This document shows, one piece after another, positions 1 to 10,261 of a DNA stretch of 64,000 nucleotides. This DNA is from Nitrospira sp. CG24B. GTDB lineage: Bacteria; Nitrospirota; Nitrospiria; Nitrospirales; Nitrospiraceae. Below the pieces are notes generated by a model. That model did not search any database. It saw only the letters and a program-made list of their open reading frames with translations, and was not told the origin of the DNA. The stretch spans positions 293,475-357,474 of the forward strand of contig NEWS02000007.1 of the NCBI GenBank assembly GCA_002869845.2, written 5' to 3'. Position 1 is the stretch's first letter. Every line of letters begins with the position of its first letter. Made by a program: the position numbers and the translations under genes.

Positions 1-123
1 CAGGCCTTGCTGGACGCGGCAGCACAGTCAAATCCCCAGTTGCAAAGCGCCGCTAGACGGCGTATAGGGGACGGTAGGGCCTGTTGGTTCTACTTATCAC
101 TCGATAAGAACGACCAGGGGTAG
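1..123 (+). CDS. Possible 3' end of a gene entering from the left
   Basis: Frame 1 is open from the window edge to a TAG at 121-123, giving 40 residues. The first half is alanine- and leucine-rich and resembles the end of a helical HEAT-type repeat, but it is too short to assign. The following 150 bases carry no gene I can support. It could equally be chance open frame. Confidence 0.3.
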   Translation, partial: QALLDAAAQSNPQLQSAARRRIGDGRACWFYLSLDKNDQG

Positions 124-273
124 TTTCGTGGTTTTGAGCTGAATGTCGTTCCCCTGTTTCATGAAGGATTTTTCGCAGTGTGAACGGGAACGGTTGGTGC
201 CTCAATAGTTGACTTCAAAACTGACTCCAGACAGCGGAGTCGCTGCAACTTCATCATTGAATGAGGTGAGATT

Positions 274-1686
274 ATGATTATGAAGCTGGTCGCTTTCGTG
301 TTTCTCTTCACCTTCACAGTTAATGGACAGGAATCAAGTCAGGCTGCGGCCACTCAGTCTATTGCCGACAACCAGCCGACCGTGGGTCAATCGGAGAATG
401 GTCAACGCTCTCTCCTGGCCATGCTCGTCGGGTTCTTGACACCGGCCGATGTTCGGTCGGCTCAACAGGACAACGAGGGGGGCTCGTATATTCACAAAGT
501 CGACGGCGACGAGACTTCTCTTGCTCCGTCAATTATGCCTATGACGTCGATTACGATCGACACACCCCAGGGCCAATCTTCGGAAGCAGAGAAGGAAACG
601 TTGCGGTTGGAACAACTCCTCGAACAGCTCACGGCTAAAGAGAAAGAGTTGTCCTTACTGCGAGAGAAAACGACAGCGGCAGCAAATCAGGTGACCGCCG
701 AAAAGACCCGCGCGGAAGCCTTGGAAGCGCAGCTGACCCAAAAGGAGCAGGAACTCGCAGGGCTCTGCACCCAACGGGACACCCACCAGTACATGTCGCA
801 GGAACTGAACCGGACACGAAGCAGCCTGGAGTTGGCCAGACAACAAGTCTTCGACATTGAGCGGCAATTTGCCACTAACAATGACCAGCTCGATACCGCG
901 ATGCAACGGATCGCGGACCTTGACCTGCAGTTGGTGGCAAAAGAGCAGGACTTCCAACTAGCCAAGGCCAACATGGATATGGAACTCGCCGCCCGCGACT
1001 CGCAGCTCGTGCAAGCGAAGCGCCTACTTGCGAGCCTGGGCAAGAGCTTGCCGAAGCCGGTCAAACTGCCTTCCTACGCCAAGAATGGACTTCCTCAGCC
1101 AGCCATCACGACAGCACGTGCCACAGTTGACCTCGCCCGGGTCAGCGAGAAGCTGGCGAGCGCCCTCCAAGACGAACTCAAACGAGGCACCGTGGTGTTG
1201 GAGCAGCGCGGCGACAAACTCACGCTCGCATTGTCGTCCGGTGAACTTTTCGCGAAAGGGCGAGTCACTATGACACCAGCGGGGACCACCTTGGTGAAGC
1301 GCATCGGTGTCGCCTTGCGTAAATTCCGCCCCCAGAGTGTTGAGGTTGCGGGACATACCGACAGCACACCGGTCAAGTACGATAGTCGGCGCGCCTTTAA
1401 GGATAATGGTGAGCTTTCTCAGGCGCGCGCCGAAAATGCTGGCAAGGCGCTGATTAAGGGTGGATTAGGCGCCGACCGCGTCAGGGCCGTCGGCTATGCG
1501 GACGCACGCCCCATCGCGACTAACGATACGGAAGAAGGCCGGAGCAAGAACCGGCGGGTCGAGATTGTCGTGACCCAATCGCCCCAGCCGATCGCCTCCA
1601 CGGGTGAAACGGACGAGCAACTTGCACGCAGCACTCGTGACGCATCCCAATACGGTGGAATGGTCAAAAAAGTTTCGAATCGCTGA
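274..1686 (+). CDS. OmpA-domain coiled-coil envelope protein
   Basis: A 470-residue protein with a short hydrophobic signal-like N-terminus. A Gln/Ala/Ser-rich stretch follows, then a long heptad-like coiled coil at about residues 105-255, and a C-terminal OmpA/MotB peptidoglycan-binding domain at about 310-440. That domain shows the core HTDSTPV, an LSQARA helix and NRRVEI near its end. The family binds diaminopimelate-containing peptidoglycan, so the protein probably sits in the periplasm and links a coiled-coil stalk to the wall. GAGGTGAG lies just before the ATG at 274; a second ATG at 280 is possible. No partner motor gene is adjacent. A strong hairpin follows the stop. Confidence 0.85.
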   Translation: MIMKLVAFVFLFTFTVNGQESSQAAATQSIADNQPTVGQSENGQRSLLAMLVGFLTPADVRSAQQDNEGGSYIHKVDGDETSLAPSIMPMTSITIDTPQGQSSEAEKETLRLEQLLEQLTAKEKELSLLREKTTAAANQVTAEKTRAEALEAQLTQKEQELAGLCTQRDTHQYMSQELNRTRSSLELARQQVFDIERQFATNNDQLDTAMQRIADLDLQLVAKEQDFQLAKANMDMELAARDSQLVQAKRLLASLGKSLPKPVKLPSYAKNGLPQPAITTARATVDLARVSEKLASALQDELKRGTVVLEQRGDKLTLALSSGELFAKGRVTMTPAGTTLVKRIGVALRKFRPQSVEVAGHTDSTPVKYDSRRAFKDNGELSQARAENAGKALIKGGLGADRVRAVGYADARPIATNDTEEGRSKNRRVEIVVTQSPQPIASTGETDEQLARSTRDASQYGGMVKKVSNR

Positions 1687-1698
1687 TACTCAACAGAC

Positions 1699-1731
1699 AA
1701 CCATGTCGGCCTGTGAAAGGCCGACATGGTT
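1699..1731 (+). terminator. Strong hairpin after the OmpA-domain gene
   Basis: A perfect 14-bp stem (AACCATGTCGGCCT pairing with AGGCCGACATGGTT) around a 5-base loop, 13 bases after the stop codon. There is no long T run, so it is only a probable intrinsic terminator or an mRNA 3'-end stabiliser. Confidence 0.6.
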
Positions 1732-1896
1732 CGGTCGGTTTCCCACAAATCTACCCCCTACCTGTTTAGAATCCCGCCCTCTCTTTCTTTTATGTTCTGA
1801 AGGACGTGTGAATCACTGCAATGTTTCCCATCCAAGCCGCCACTTGAGGGCATGACGCACCCTGCAGTATCCTAACTCACCAACAGGAAAATTGAG

Positions 1897-2379
1897 ATGA
1901 CGCCTACCGAAGCCGCAGCTGCCTTGTTCAACGCCATGCCGCAACCTCTCACCGTGTCTCAGCTTGAGGAATACGGAGTCGAGGCATCAGAATCGACCTC
2001 CGTCCAGATCGCTCGCGAAATCTTGTCATTAAATCTCTATTGGATCCTGGCTGCGGTGGATGCGCATATCCCCACCAAGTACAGGGCCGCCATCACAGAG
2101 GACCTGTTGGAGTCTGTCCGGAAGGCGTGGTGGGAATCAGGATGGTGCGGAGCGGGAACCTGGGACGAGTATCAACCGGAACTGAACGACCGGCAAACGC
2201 ACTATGCACGCCTGATCGATCAGGAAGGGATCAATCCTATGGGCGTTTGCGCGGAGACGGCGTCATTGATGGAGGATCAGGGCATCATTTCGACGGAGGA
2301 TCGAGCAAAGCTACTCGTGTTACTGATTGACTATGCACCGGCTTCGGAATACGGCAAGTTGCTCGAAGAGGTGGGATAA
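1897..2379 (+). CDS. Hypothetical protein, 160 residues
   Basis: I do not recognise this protein. It is acidic and largely helical by composition, with no signal peptide, membrane segment or metal-binding motif. A CAGGAAAA element upstream fits a ribosome binding site for the ATG at 1897. It converges on the phosphoglycerate mutase gene with only 9 bases between the stops. Codon use looks like that of the neighbours, so it is probably a real resident gene. Confidence 0.65.
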   Translation: MTPTEAAAALFNAMPQPLTVSQLEEYGVEASESTSVQIAREILSLNLYWILAAVDAHIPTKYRAAITEDLLESVRKAWWESGWCGAGTWDEYQPELNDRQTHYARLIDQEGINPMGVCAETASLMEDQGIISTEDRAKLLVLLIDYAPASEYGKLLEEVG

Positions 2380-2388
2380 CCTATACGC

Positions 2389-2994
2389 TCACAAATAGCG
2401 GTGTGACAATACCTTGCCGCTGTCGTCCAATTCGTAGAGGAGCGGCACGCCGGTCGGAATGTTGAGTTCCAAGACCTCTTCCTTCGACAATTGATCGAGC
2501 TCCATCACCAGCGCACGAAGGCTGTTGCCATGCGCCGCAACGATGATAGTTTCCCCCTTCAATACACAGGGCTTGATCATCTTCTCATAGTAGGGCAGCG
2601 CACGCTCGGCCGTATCCTTGAGGCTTTCTCCGCCAGGCGGTTTCACATCATAGCTCCGTCGCCAGATTTTCACTTGCGCATCACCGTACTTCTTGGCAGT
2701 TTCGGCCTTATTCAGCCCTTGAAGGTCTCCGTACATCCGCTCGTTTAGTGCCTTGTCCTTCTCGATCGGGATGGTCGTTTGGCCAATGGCCTCCAGGACA
2801 AGTCTCAAGGTCTCATTTGCGCGAGTGAGCACCGATGTGAACGCCCGGTCAAAGCTAAACCCACGGAGCTTTTCACCGGCTTGTTTCGCTTCCTCGATCC
2901 CTTTTGGAGAGAGCGGAACATCCACCCAACCGGTAAAACGGTTTTCCAAGTTCCATTGCGACTCCCCATGCCGAAGCAAGACTAATCGAGCCAT
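2389..2994 (-). CDS. gpmA: 2,3-bisphosphoglycerate-dependent phosphoglycerate mutase
   Basis: Interconverts 3- and 2-phosphoglycerate in glycolysis and gluconeogenesis. The histidine-phosphatase signature LLRHGES places the phosphorylated histidine at residue 9, and [10 protein letters not shown] supplies the second catalytic histidine near residue 155. [15 protein letters not shown] and [10 protein letters not shown] are typical of the dPGM group. At 201 residues it is shorter than the roughly 250-residue E. coli enzyme and matches the compact bacterial form. AAAGGATC lies upstream of the ATG. Confidence 0.92.
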   Translation of the reverse strand: MARLVLLRHGESQWNLENRFTGWVDVPLSPKGIEEAKQAGEKLRGFSFDRAFTSVLTRANETLRLVLEAIGQTTIPIEKDKALNERMYGDLQGLNKAETAKKYGDAQVKIWRRSYDVKPPGGESLKDTAERALPYYEKMIKPCVLKGETIIVAAHGNSLRALVMELDQLSKEEVLELNIPTGVPLLYELDDSGKVLSHRYL

Positions 2995-3062
2995 CGCAGA
3001 TCCTTTGCTCTCAACTTGAACATCTCATCAGGGACCAAATCATACTGAGTTGTCGCGCCAAG

Positions 3063-3716
3063 TCAAGCCTGTGACTGCAAGACCGCTTGTTTGGCTGGTC
3101 GGCCTGGTGATTGCTCCAGATCAGGCGGGCCTTCTTGCACCATCTTCGTCAACGTCGCCAGGAAGATGATGTAGAAAAACACACCGACCCAGATGACATA
3201 GGGCTGCACCCCGCCTGATTCCTTCAGCGCGGTTTCTTGCGCGGCAACATCCATCCGGCCGGCTTTCTTGATTTCACCGATGTGCTCATGGCAATGCCAA
3301 AAATACAGATAGTTCGCAGTTGCTCCCGCCATGACGCTCCACACGATGCCGGCGGAAAAATCTCCTGTGAGATAGGTCGAGACCATCGGGCCGACCGCGT
3401 ATACGAACGCGTGCAGATACATCTTACGGTACAAAAACCACAGGAAGGAGATATAGAGAAAGGCCGGCCAGTTCCACGAAAGCGCGAACTTTGGCTGGCC
3501 GTTCGACGAAAATTTCTTAAATACGGTCAGGTAGTGGTCAGCGTTGGGACCGAGGAATTGGCGCCAGAGTGTGTCCTCGCTTTGAATCGGCTGCGCAGTG
3601 GACCTGGTAGTAGCGGTCTCTGCGGCAGTCGTGGCCTCAGCCAGTTTGGCTCCACACTGATGACAGAAATGGGCCTCGTCGGAGTTCTGTTGACTGCACT
3701 GACTGCACATCATCAT
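3063..3716 (-). CDS. Zinc-ribbon membrane protein (DUF2628-like)
   Basis: The N-terminus carries a CxxC-x10-CxxC zinc ribbon (MCSQCSQQN to CHQCG). A linker follows, then a segment rich in Trp/Tyr/Phe with at least three membrane helices and the FLYRKMY element seen in DUF2628 proteins. A final hydrophobic helix precedes a short polar tail. Function is unknown; such proteins are small membrane proteins that may sense or scaffold. The open frame extends to 3734, but the ATG cluster at 3710-3716 puts the ribbon at the start. It is divergent from argD with about 170 bases between. Confidence 0.75.
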   Translation of the reverse strand: MMMCSQCSQQNSDEAHFCHQCGAKLAEATTAAETATTRSTAQPIQSEDTLWRQFLGPNADHYLTVFKKFSSNGQPKFALSWNWPAFLYISFLWFLYRKMYLHAFVYAVGPMVSTYLTGDFSAGIVWSVMAGATANYLYFWHCHEHIGEIKKAGRMDVAAQETALKESGGVQPYVIWVGVFFYIIFLATLTKMVQEGPPDLEQSPGRPAKQAVLQSQA

Positions 3717-3887
3717 GGCGACGCAGCTTACCACACTCGGAACAGCAGGATACCACCTATCGCGTAATAGCTACGTGGAGAATGTTGTGCGCGCGACTTC
3801 TGACGGTAATTTCTCGATGCTCCGCTTATTGCTCTTCCCATTGCCCCTGTGCTAGCTTTTCCTTCTTTCTTAAGGGGATACGTCGTC

Positions 3888-5105
3888 ATGCCGACCGAAG
3901 AACTGAAAGATGATGCCGCCAAATATCTGATGCAGACCTACACGCGCCAGCCGGTTTCGATTGTACGGGGGCGAGGCGCAAAGGTCTACGATCTGGAGGG
4001 GCGAGAGTACCTCGATTTCGTCGGCGGGATTGCCGTCAATGTGTTGGGGCATGGTCATCCTGACCTGGTTCAAGCCATCCAACGCCAGGCCGCCCAACTG
4101 ATCCATACGTCCAACCTGTATTACACCGAACCACAAGTGAAACTGGCGCGACTATTGGTAGACCATTCGTTCGCCGACCGCGTGTTTTTCTGCAACAGCG
4201 GCGCCGAAGCCAATGAAGCAGCGATTAAGCTGGCTCGACGATATGGGCATGAGCGGCATGGGCCCAATCGTTATGAAGTCATCACGATGAAGAATTCGTT
4301 CCATGGCCGCACGCTGGGCATGCTCACGGCCACGGGACAGGAAAAGGTTCAGAAGGGTTTCGAACCGCTGATGCCCGGGTTTGCCTATGCCCCGTTCAAT
4401 GATTTCGGCGCGATCGAGTCCATGGTCAATGAGAAGACTGCGGCGATCATGCTGGAACCGATTCAGGCGGAAGGCGGCGTGCATGTGGCCGACCGGGATT
4501 ATCTGAGGAGCCTGCGTGAGCTCTGTACACAGCAAGACATCTTGCTCATTTTTGATGAAATTCAAACAGGCATGGGTCGAACCGGCACCTTCTTCGCCCA
4601 TGAGCAACTCGGTGTGAAACCCGATATCATGACTCTTGCAAAGGGTCTCGCCGGAGGAGTGCCGATCGGCGCCTGTCTGGCGAAAGAATCGGTGGCCGTA
4701 GCCTTTACGCCTGGCTCTCATGCATCGACATTCGGTGGGAACCCCTTGGCCTGTGCTGCGGCGCTGGCCGTCTGCCGGGTCCTGCTCGAAGGAAAAATAC
4801 TGGATCAAGCCAAGCGCATGGGCGAATACTTGGCTAAAGGGTTGGCCGACTGCAAAGACCGCCATCGAATCGTAAAAGACGTGCGCGGGCTTGGTCTCTT
4901 GCAAGGTATGGAGTTGGAAGTCGATGCCCGAACGGTGGTGGCCGATGCACTCGCCCGTGGCGTGCTCATCAATGCGGCAACCGAGCGGGTACTGCGTTTT
5001 GTACCGGCCTTGGTGATCACACAGCCCGAGGTGGATAAGCTCATTGACCTCCTCGATATCCTGTTCAATCAACGCCAATCGGCGGGAAAAGATTCACACC
5101 ACTGA
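3888..5105 (+). CDS. argD: Acetylornithine aminotransferase
   Basis: Class-III PLP aminotransferase that converts N-acetylglutamate semialdehyde to N-acetylornithine in arginine synthesis; it may also act on succinyl-DAP precursors in some species. Visible features are FCNSGAEANEAAIKLAR for the cofactor phosphate, IFDEIQTGMGRTG for the PLP aspartate, and TLAKGLAGGVPIGA with the Schiff-base lysine. The 405-residue length is normal. I chose ATG 3888, preceded by TAAGGGGATA, over the longer frame from 3849. Its stop overlaps the argF start by one base, heading the arg run. Confidence 0.95.
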   Translation: MPTEELKDDAAKYLMQTYTRQPVSIVRGRGAKVYDLEGREYLDFVGGIAVNVLGHGHPDLVQAIQRQAAQLIHTSNLYYTEPQVKLARLLVDHSFADRVFFCNSGAEANEAAIKLARRYGHERHGPNRYEVITMKNSFHGRTLGMLTATGQEKVQKGFEPLMPGFAYAPFNDFGAIESMVNEKTAAIMLEPIQAEGGVHVADRDYLRSLRELCTQQDILLIFDEIQTGMGRTGTFFAHEQLGVKPDIMTLAKGLAGGVPIGACLAKESVAVAFTPGSHASTFGGNPLACAAALAVCRVLLEGKILDQAKRMGEYLAKGLADCKDRHRIVKDVRGLGLLQGMELEVDARTVVADALARGVLINAATERVLRFVPALVITQPEVDKLIDLLDILFNQRQSAGKDSHH

Positions 5106-6082
5106 TGGCGCTCTCAGCCCGACAAAGAATAAGCCGCACGCGCTATGCCAAGGACTTGCTCGACGTCGCGACGCTGTCACGACAGCAGGTCCTCGACTTA
5201 TTGCGTTTGGCGACGTCTTTGAAGCAAAAGCAGCGCCAAGGCACTCCGCATCGGCTCCTGCCCGGGAAGACATTAGGATTGCTGTTTCAAAAACCGTCGA
5301 CGAGGACGCGCGTGTCGTTCGAGGCGGGGATGAACCAGCTCGGCGGCCATGCGATGATCCTTCCCATGAGCGACATTCAACTCTCGCGCGGGGAGACGGT
5401 CTCAGACACAGCACGCGTCTTGTCCCGTTACCTAGACGGGATCGTGATCCGTACCTATGACCATGCGATCGTTGAAGAGTGGGCGACAGAAGCCACGATG
5501 CCGGTGATTAACGGGCTGACCGACCATAGCCATCCCTGTCAGGCCTTGTCCGACTTGATGACGATTCAGGAGATCAAGGGCCGGCTCAAGGGACTCAGCC
5601 TGGCCTACATCGGCGATGGAAACAACGTGGCCAACTCGCTCATCGAAGCAGGGGCGAAGGTCGGCATGCGCGTCGTGATCGGATGCCCGTCCGGCTATCA
5701 GCCGGATCAGCGGGTGATCGATCGTGCGAGAATGGAAGGGCACACCACCGGTGCGTCCATTGAGGTGCTAGAGAATCCCCTCGTTGCCGTGAAAGAGGCC
5801 GATGTGGTGTATACCGACGTATGGATCAGTATGGGCCGCGAGCGGGAGCAGGCTCGACGATTGCGGACGCTCGCTCCCTACCAGCTGAACAAACGGCTGC
5901 TACAGCGGGCGAAACCAGACGCCATCGTCATGCATTGCTTGCCAGCTCATCGTGGAGAAGAGATTACGGCGGATGTACTGGACGGCCCACAGTCCGTTGT
6001 CATCGATCAAGCGGAAAATCGCCTGCACATGCAGAAGGCCATCTTGACTCAACTGCTCAACCAAAAGAAACATACCGGGTAG
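5105..6082 (+). CDS. argF: Ornithine carbamoyltransferase
   Basis: Forms citrulline from ornithine and carbamoyl phosphate. The carbamoyl-phosphate motif STRTRVSF, the [11 protein letters not shown] segment and the ornithine-loop [11 protein letters not shown] are all intact. The 325 residues match the family. The TGATG junction with argD implies translational coupling, and argG starts 8 bases downstream. Confidence 0.96.
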   Translation: MALSARQRISRTRYAKDLLDVATLSRQQVLDLLRLATSLKQKQRQGTPHRLLPGKTLGLLFQKPSTRTRVSFEAGMNQLGGHAMILPMSDIQLSRGETVSDTARVLSRYLDGIVIRTYDHAIVEEWATEATMPVINGLTDHSHPCQALSDLMTIQEIKGRLKGLSLAYIGDGNNVANSLIEAGAKVGMRVVIGCPSGYQPDQRVIDRARMEGHTTGASIEVLENPLVAVKEADVVYTDVWISMGREREQARRLRTLAPYQLNKRLLQRAKPDAIVMHCLPAHRGEEITADVLDGPQSVVIDQAENRLHMQKAILTQLLNQKKHTG

Positions 6083-6090
6083 GATCCACC

Positions 6091-7305
6091 ATGAAACCAA
6101 CATCGATCAAGAAAATCGTCCTGGCCTATTCAGGCGGACTGGATACATCCGTCATCCTCAAGTGGCTGCAGGAAACCTATCAGGCCGAGATCATTGCGTT
6201 TTGCGCTGACCTTGGCCAGGGCGAAGACCTCAAGGCCGTCAAGGTTAAGGCTCAAGCGCTCGGCGTCAAGAAGGTCTATGTCGAGGATCTCCGTGAGACC
6301 TTCGTCAAGGACTATGTATTCCCGATGTTGCGTGGAAATGCGATGTACGAAGGCTGTTACCTCCTGGGGACGTCGATCGCTCGCCCGCTGATCGCTCGGC
6401 GTCAGGCTGAAATCGCGCTCAAAGAGGGCGCCGAAGCGGTGTCGCACGGCGCCACAGGGAAGGGCAACGATCAGGTGCGTTTCGAGTTGACCTACATGGC
6501 CCTCGCGCCAAATCTCAAGATCATTGCGCCTTGGCGGGAATGGACCATGCGCTCCCGACGCGAACTGATCGAGTACGCCGATCGCCACGGCATTCCCGTG
6601 ACCGCGACCAAAGCCAAGCCCTACAGCACAGACCCCAATCTGTTTCATATTAGTTATGAAGGCGGCATTCTGGAAGACCCATGGAAATCACCACCGGATG
6701 AAATATTCCAGCTGACTGTTTCGCCGGAGAAGGCCCCGAACAAGCCATTGGAGGTTGAGATCGAGTATCAAGCCGGCAATCCCGTCGCAGTCGATGGCAA
6801 GAGAATGAGCCCCGCGGCCTTGCTTGCGCATCTCAATAAATTGGGTGGCGCTCACGGGATCGGTCGGGTCGATTTGGTGGAAAACCGCTACGTCGGGATG
6901 AAGTCGCGCGGTGTGTATGAAACGCCCGGGGGCACGATTCTGCATGTGGCGCATCGCGGGATCGAATCCCTGACGATGGACCGCGAAGTCCTTCACTTCC
7001 GCGACAGCTTGATCCCACGCTTTGCGGACCTGATCTACAACGGGTATTGGTTCAGCCCTGAGCGCGAAATGATGCAGACGGCGATCGATGAGGCGCAGAA
7101 GGACGTCAGCGGCGTCGCACGAGTCAAACTCTATAAGGGAAGCTGCACCCTGGCTGGACGCAAATCGAAACGGTCACTCTATCGCCTCGACATCGCCACC
7201 TTCGAGGAAGATGACGTGTATGAGCAGAAAGACGCGGAAGGCTTCATACGGTTGAATGCCTTGCGACTGAAGATTCGCGCGCAGAAACGGAAAGCTTCGT
7301 CCTGA
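6091..7305 (+). CDS. argG: Argininosuccinate synthase
   Basis: ATP-dependent joining of citrulline and aspartate. The N-terminus has the PP-loop [25 protein letters not shown] and [10 protein letters not shown] are class-typical. 404 residues is a normal length. The open frame reaches back to 5821 through argF, but the ATG at 6091 immediately precedes the PP-loop and follows the argF stop by 8 bases. The stop overlaps the argH start (TGATG). Confidence 0.96.
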   Translation: MKPTSIKKIVLAYSGGLDTSVILKWLQETYQAEIIAFCADLGQGEDLKAVKVKAQALGVKKVYVEDLRETFVKDYVFPMLRGNAMYEGCYLLGTSIARPLIARRQAEIALKEGAEAVSHGATGKGNDQVRFELTYMALAPNLKIIAPWREWTMRSRRELIEYADRHGIPVTATKAKPYSTDPNLFHISYEGGILEDPWKSPPDEIFQLTVSPEKAPNKPLEVEIEYQAGNPVAVDGKRMSPAALLAHLNKLGGAHGIGRVDLVENRYVGMKSRGVYETPGGTILHVAHRGIESLTMDREVLHFRDSLIPRFADLIYNGYWFSPEREMMQTAIDEAQKDVSGVARVKLYKGSCTLAGRKSKRSLYRLDIATFEEDDVYEQKDAEGFIRLNALRLKIRAQKRKASS

Positions 7306-8717
7306 TGGCCAAGCGTCGCAACGATCCGAAGTCAGCCGGGGGCGGAGGGAAAGCCTGGGCCGGCCGGTTTCGAGAGAAGACCGATCGATTGGTTGAAGCG
7401 TTTACCAGGTCGGTGACGGTCGATAGTCGACTCTATGGCGAGGACATCGCCGGGAGCATCGCCCATTGTAAAACCCTCGAGAAGGCCCGGGTCCTCACGC
7501 GGGCGGAAACGCGGACTATCGTCCGCGGGTTGGAATCGATCAAACGAGAGCTGGATCATGGACAATTCGTCTTTTCGCCTCAGGACGAAGATATTCACAT
7601 GGCGATCGAGCGGCGATTGACCGAGATGATTGGTCCGTTGGGAGGCAAGTTACACACGGGGCGCAGCCGGAATGATCAAGTGGCATTGGATATTCGGCTG
7701 TATCTGCGCGCACAACTGGATGAGCTGCAGGGACAATTGACTGAGTTGCAACGCGTGCTGGTCGCACAAGCCAGCGCGAACCGCACCCTCATGATGCCCG
7801 GGTATACCCACTTACAGCGTGCCCAACCGGTCCTGTTTGCGCATCACTTGCTGGCCTACGTAGAGATGCTCGAACGAGACAAGGGTCGAATCCGCGACTC
7901 GAGAGGCCGGCTCAATGTCATGCCGCTGGGATCCGGCGCCTTAGCGGGCACGAACTATCCGGTAAACCGGCGATACACCGCTGAGCTACTGGGCTTTCCT
8001 GCTATCACCATGAACAGCATGGACGCGGTCTCTGACCGCGACTTTATGATCGAAGTGGCCTCGGCCCTCTCGATTGTGATGATGCATTTGTCCCGGCTCA
8101 GCGAAGAGTTGATTGTGTGGGCCTCACAGGAGTTTCAGTTCGTTGATCTGCCGGACGCCTTCTGCACAGGAAGCAGCATGATGCCGCAGAAAAAGAACCC
8201 GGACGTTCCTGAGTTGGTCCGAGGAAAAACCGGACGCGTATACGGCCACCTCGTCAATCTGCTCACCCTGCTCAAGGCGCTGCCGTTAAGTTACAATCGA
8301 GATTTGCAAGAAGACAAGCCGGCGCTCTTTGACGCCCTTGATACCGTGGTGGCCTCGCTCCAAGTGATGACGGAGCTGATGCGCCGACTGAAAGTCAATG
8401 GAGAAGCCCTCATGCGAGCGTTGCAAGGAGGTGGCCTACTCGCGACAGAACTGGCCGACTACTTGGTCATGAGGGGTGTGCCTTTTCGCGAAGCCCACGG
8501 GATCACTGGACGGATCGTACGGGCGGCGCTTGATGGCGGACGTGACATCACGGATTTTTCGCTGAAAGAGTTACAAGCATTTTGTGAACGGATCGATAAG
8601 ACGGTATTTTCTTGGCTGACGACCGTAGCGGCAATCGATCATAAGGGACAAATCGGCGGGACCGCACGAGGGCGAGTTGAGCAGCGGATCAAAGAACTTG
8701 AGCGGTTACTAACATGA
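7305..8717 (+). CDS. argH: Argininosuccinate lyase
   Basis: Splits argininosuccinate to arginine and fumarate. The fumarase-superfamily signature GSSMMPQKKNPD begins at about residue 289, and HTGRSRNDQVA and TPGYTHLQRAQP-type elements are present. At 470 residues it is full length. It starts within the argG stop codon, and its own stop shares ATGA with the following lipoprotein gene. This places the arginine and lysine genes in one probable transcript. Confidence 0.96.
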   Translation: MAKRRNDPKSAGGGGKAWAGRFREKTDRLVEAFTRSVTVDSRLYGEDIAGSIAHCKTLEKARVLTRAETRTIVRGLESIKRELDHGQFVFSPQDEDIHMAIERRLTEMIGPLGGKLHTGRSRNDQVALDIRLYLRAQLDELQGQLTELQRVLVAQASANRTLMMPGYTHLQRAQPVLFAHHLLAYVEMLERDKGRIRDSRGRLNVMPLGSGALAGTNYPVNRRYTAELLGFPAITMNSMDAVSDRDFMIEVASALSIVMMHLSRLSEELIVWASQEFQFVDLPDAFCTGSSMMPQKKNPDVPELVRGKTGRVYGHLVNLLTLLKALPLSYNRDLQEDKPALFDALDTVVASLQVMTELMRRLKVNGEALMRALQGGGLLATELADYLVMRGVPFREAHGITGRIVRAALDGGRDITDFSLKELQAFCERIDKTVFSWLTTVAAIDHKGQIGGTARGRVEQRIKELERLLT

Positions 8718-8941
8718 GAGCATTCGTCGTGATCGCATTAGCAGGGCTTCTGCTTTCTTGCGGAGTGGTGGGAACACCGGTCGCCCCGGAACTCATCGGA
8801 GTTGCGCCTACGATCGCCAAGCAGAAACGGCAACATGCCATCGAGGCAGAGCGGCAGGCAACGGAGTCGGCTGAACCGGACCCGACCCTGGGGGGCCATG
8901 AGATGGACCTGCCTCCATCGCAGCCAGTCGGAATACGATAA
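8714..8941 (+). CDS. Small LptM-like lipoprotein
   Basis: A 75-residue secreted lipoprotein: hydrophobic signal, lipobox LLSC with the lipidated cysteine at residue 16, then CGVVGTPVAPE. This resembles the CGxxGPLxxP start of LptM/YifL lipoproteins, which support LptD maturation in enterobacteria. The rest is polar and probably disordered. In many Proteobacteria a lipoprotein of this kind sits just before lysA or dapF, and here it sits between argH and lysA. Family assignment rests on this short motif and on synteny, so function is inference. Confidence 0.6.
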   Translation: MRAFVVIALAGLLLSCGVVGTPVAPELIGVAPTIAKQKRQHAIEAERQATESAEPDPTLGGHEMDLPPSQPVGIR

Positions 8942-8987
8942 GCGGTGTTGGGCCTGAGACGGTTGGATTAACACTAGGAACTAAGCG

Positions 8988-10259
8988 ATGCATAGTTTTG
9001 AGTACCACCACGGTGAATTGTATTGTGAACAGGTACCGGTCAGCCGCATAGCGAAGGAACTCGGCACTCCCTGTTATATCTATAGCCATGAGACACTCAT
9101 CCGGCATTTCCACGCCTATGACAGTGCCTTCAAGAATATCCCGCATGTCATCGCGTTTGCGATGAAGGCCAATTCCAATCTGGCCATCCTTCGCCTGATG
9201 GCCAAGGAAGGCAGCGGCGCGGACATCGTGTCGGGCGGCGAGCTGTTCCGAGCCCTCAAAGCCGGGGTGCCGGCTTCCAAAATCGTGTTTGCCGGCGTCG
9301 GTAAATCGCCGGATGAAATCCGCGACGCGCTGAAGGCCGACGTCCTCATGTTCAATGTTGAGTCGTCGGCTGAGATTCATGCAATCAACGAGGTCGCGGC
9401 ATCAGTCGGCAAAAAGGCGCGCATCGCGTTGCGGATTAATCCGGACGTGGATCCCAAGACCCATCCCTACATCTCGACGGGGATGAAGAAGAGCAAATTT
9501 GGCATCGCGTCGGATCGCGCGCTGGAAGAGTACAAGATGGCGTCCTCGCTGGACCACATTGACGTAGTCGGAGTCCACGCCCACATCGGCTCGCAGTTAA
9601 CGGACGTCACGCCGTTTGTCGATTCGCTGAAGAAAGTCGTGGCGCTCATCCATACGCTGAAAAGCCAGGGCATCACCATCCGCTACCTGAACATCGGAGG
9701 CGGACTCGGTATCACCTATTCCGAGGAGAAGCCGCCGTTACCCCAAGACCTGGCTGACGCGATTTCGCCGCTTGTCAAAGATTTGGGGTTGACGCTGGTC
9801 ATGGAACCCGGACGCGTCATCGTCGGCAACGCTGGCATCCTGGTGACAAAGGCATTGTACGAGAAGGCCGGGGAGACGAAGCACTTCGTTATCGTCGACG
9901 CCGCCATGAACGATTTGATTCGGCCCAGCCTGTATGGCGCCTACCACGAAATTCGTCCAGTGAATGAGGAAGCCATTCATCGGACCAGACAGACGGTGGA
10001 CATCGTCGGGCCGGTCTGTGAATCGGGTGATTTTCTGGCCAAGGATCGATCGCTGCCTGGCACCAAGCCTGGTGAGTTGTTGGCGGTCATGAGTGCGGGA
10101 GCCTATGGCTTTGTGATGGCGTCGAATTATAACTCTCGACCCCGCGTACCGGAAGTGCTCGTCAAGGGCGGAGAGTTTCACGTGATTCGTGAGCGAGAAA
10201 CATACGACGACCTCGTACGGGGTGAGAGAATTCCGTCCTTCCTCAACGAAACGGAGTGA
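8988..10259 (+). CDS. lysA: Diaminopimelate decarboxylase
   Basis: Last step of lysine synthesis, meso-DAP to lysine plus CO2. It is a fold-type III PLP enzyme: FAMKANSN carries the PLP lysine at residue 60, GSGADIVSGGE and the HIGSQ loop are conserved, and GPVCESGDFL contributes the active-site cysteine at residue 344. YGFVMASNYNSRPR is present near the end. 423 residues is typical. A TAGGAA element precedes the ATG, and dapA follows within a few bases. Confidence 0.96.
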   Translation: MHSFEYHHGELYCEQVPVSRIAKELGTPCYIYSHETLIRHFHAYDSAFKNIPHVIAFAMKANSNLAILRLMAKEGSGADIVSGGELFRALKAGVPASKIVFAGVGKSPDEIRDALKADVLMFNVESSAEIHAINEVAASVGKKARIALRINPDVDPKTHPYISTGMKKSKFGIASDRALEEYKMASSLDHIDVVGVHAHIGSQLTDVTPFVDSLKKVVALIHTLKSQGITIRYLNIGGGLGITYSEEKPPLPQDLADAISPLVKDLGLTLVMEPGRVIVGNAGILVTKALYEKAGETKHFVIVDAAMNDLIRPSLYGAYHEIRPVNEEAIHRTRQTVDIVGPVCESGDFLAKDRSLPGTKPGELLAVMSAGAYGFVMASNYNSRPRVPEVLVKGGEFHVIRERETYDDLVRGERIPSFLNETE

Positions 10260-10261
10260 GC

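Noticed and set aside
4152..5078. 308-codon minus-strand open frame inside argD
   Set aside because: Antisense of argD; composition is typical of a shadow and it has no ribosome binding site.
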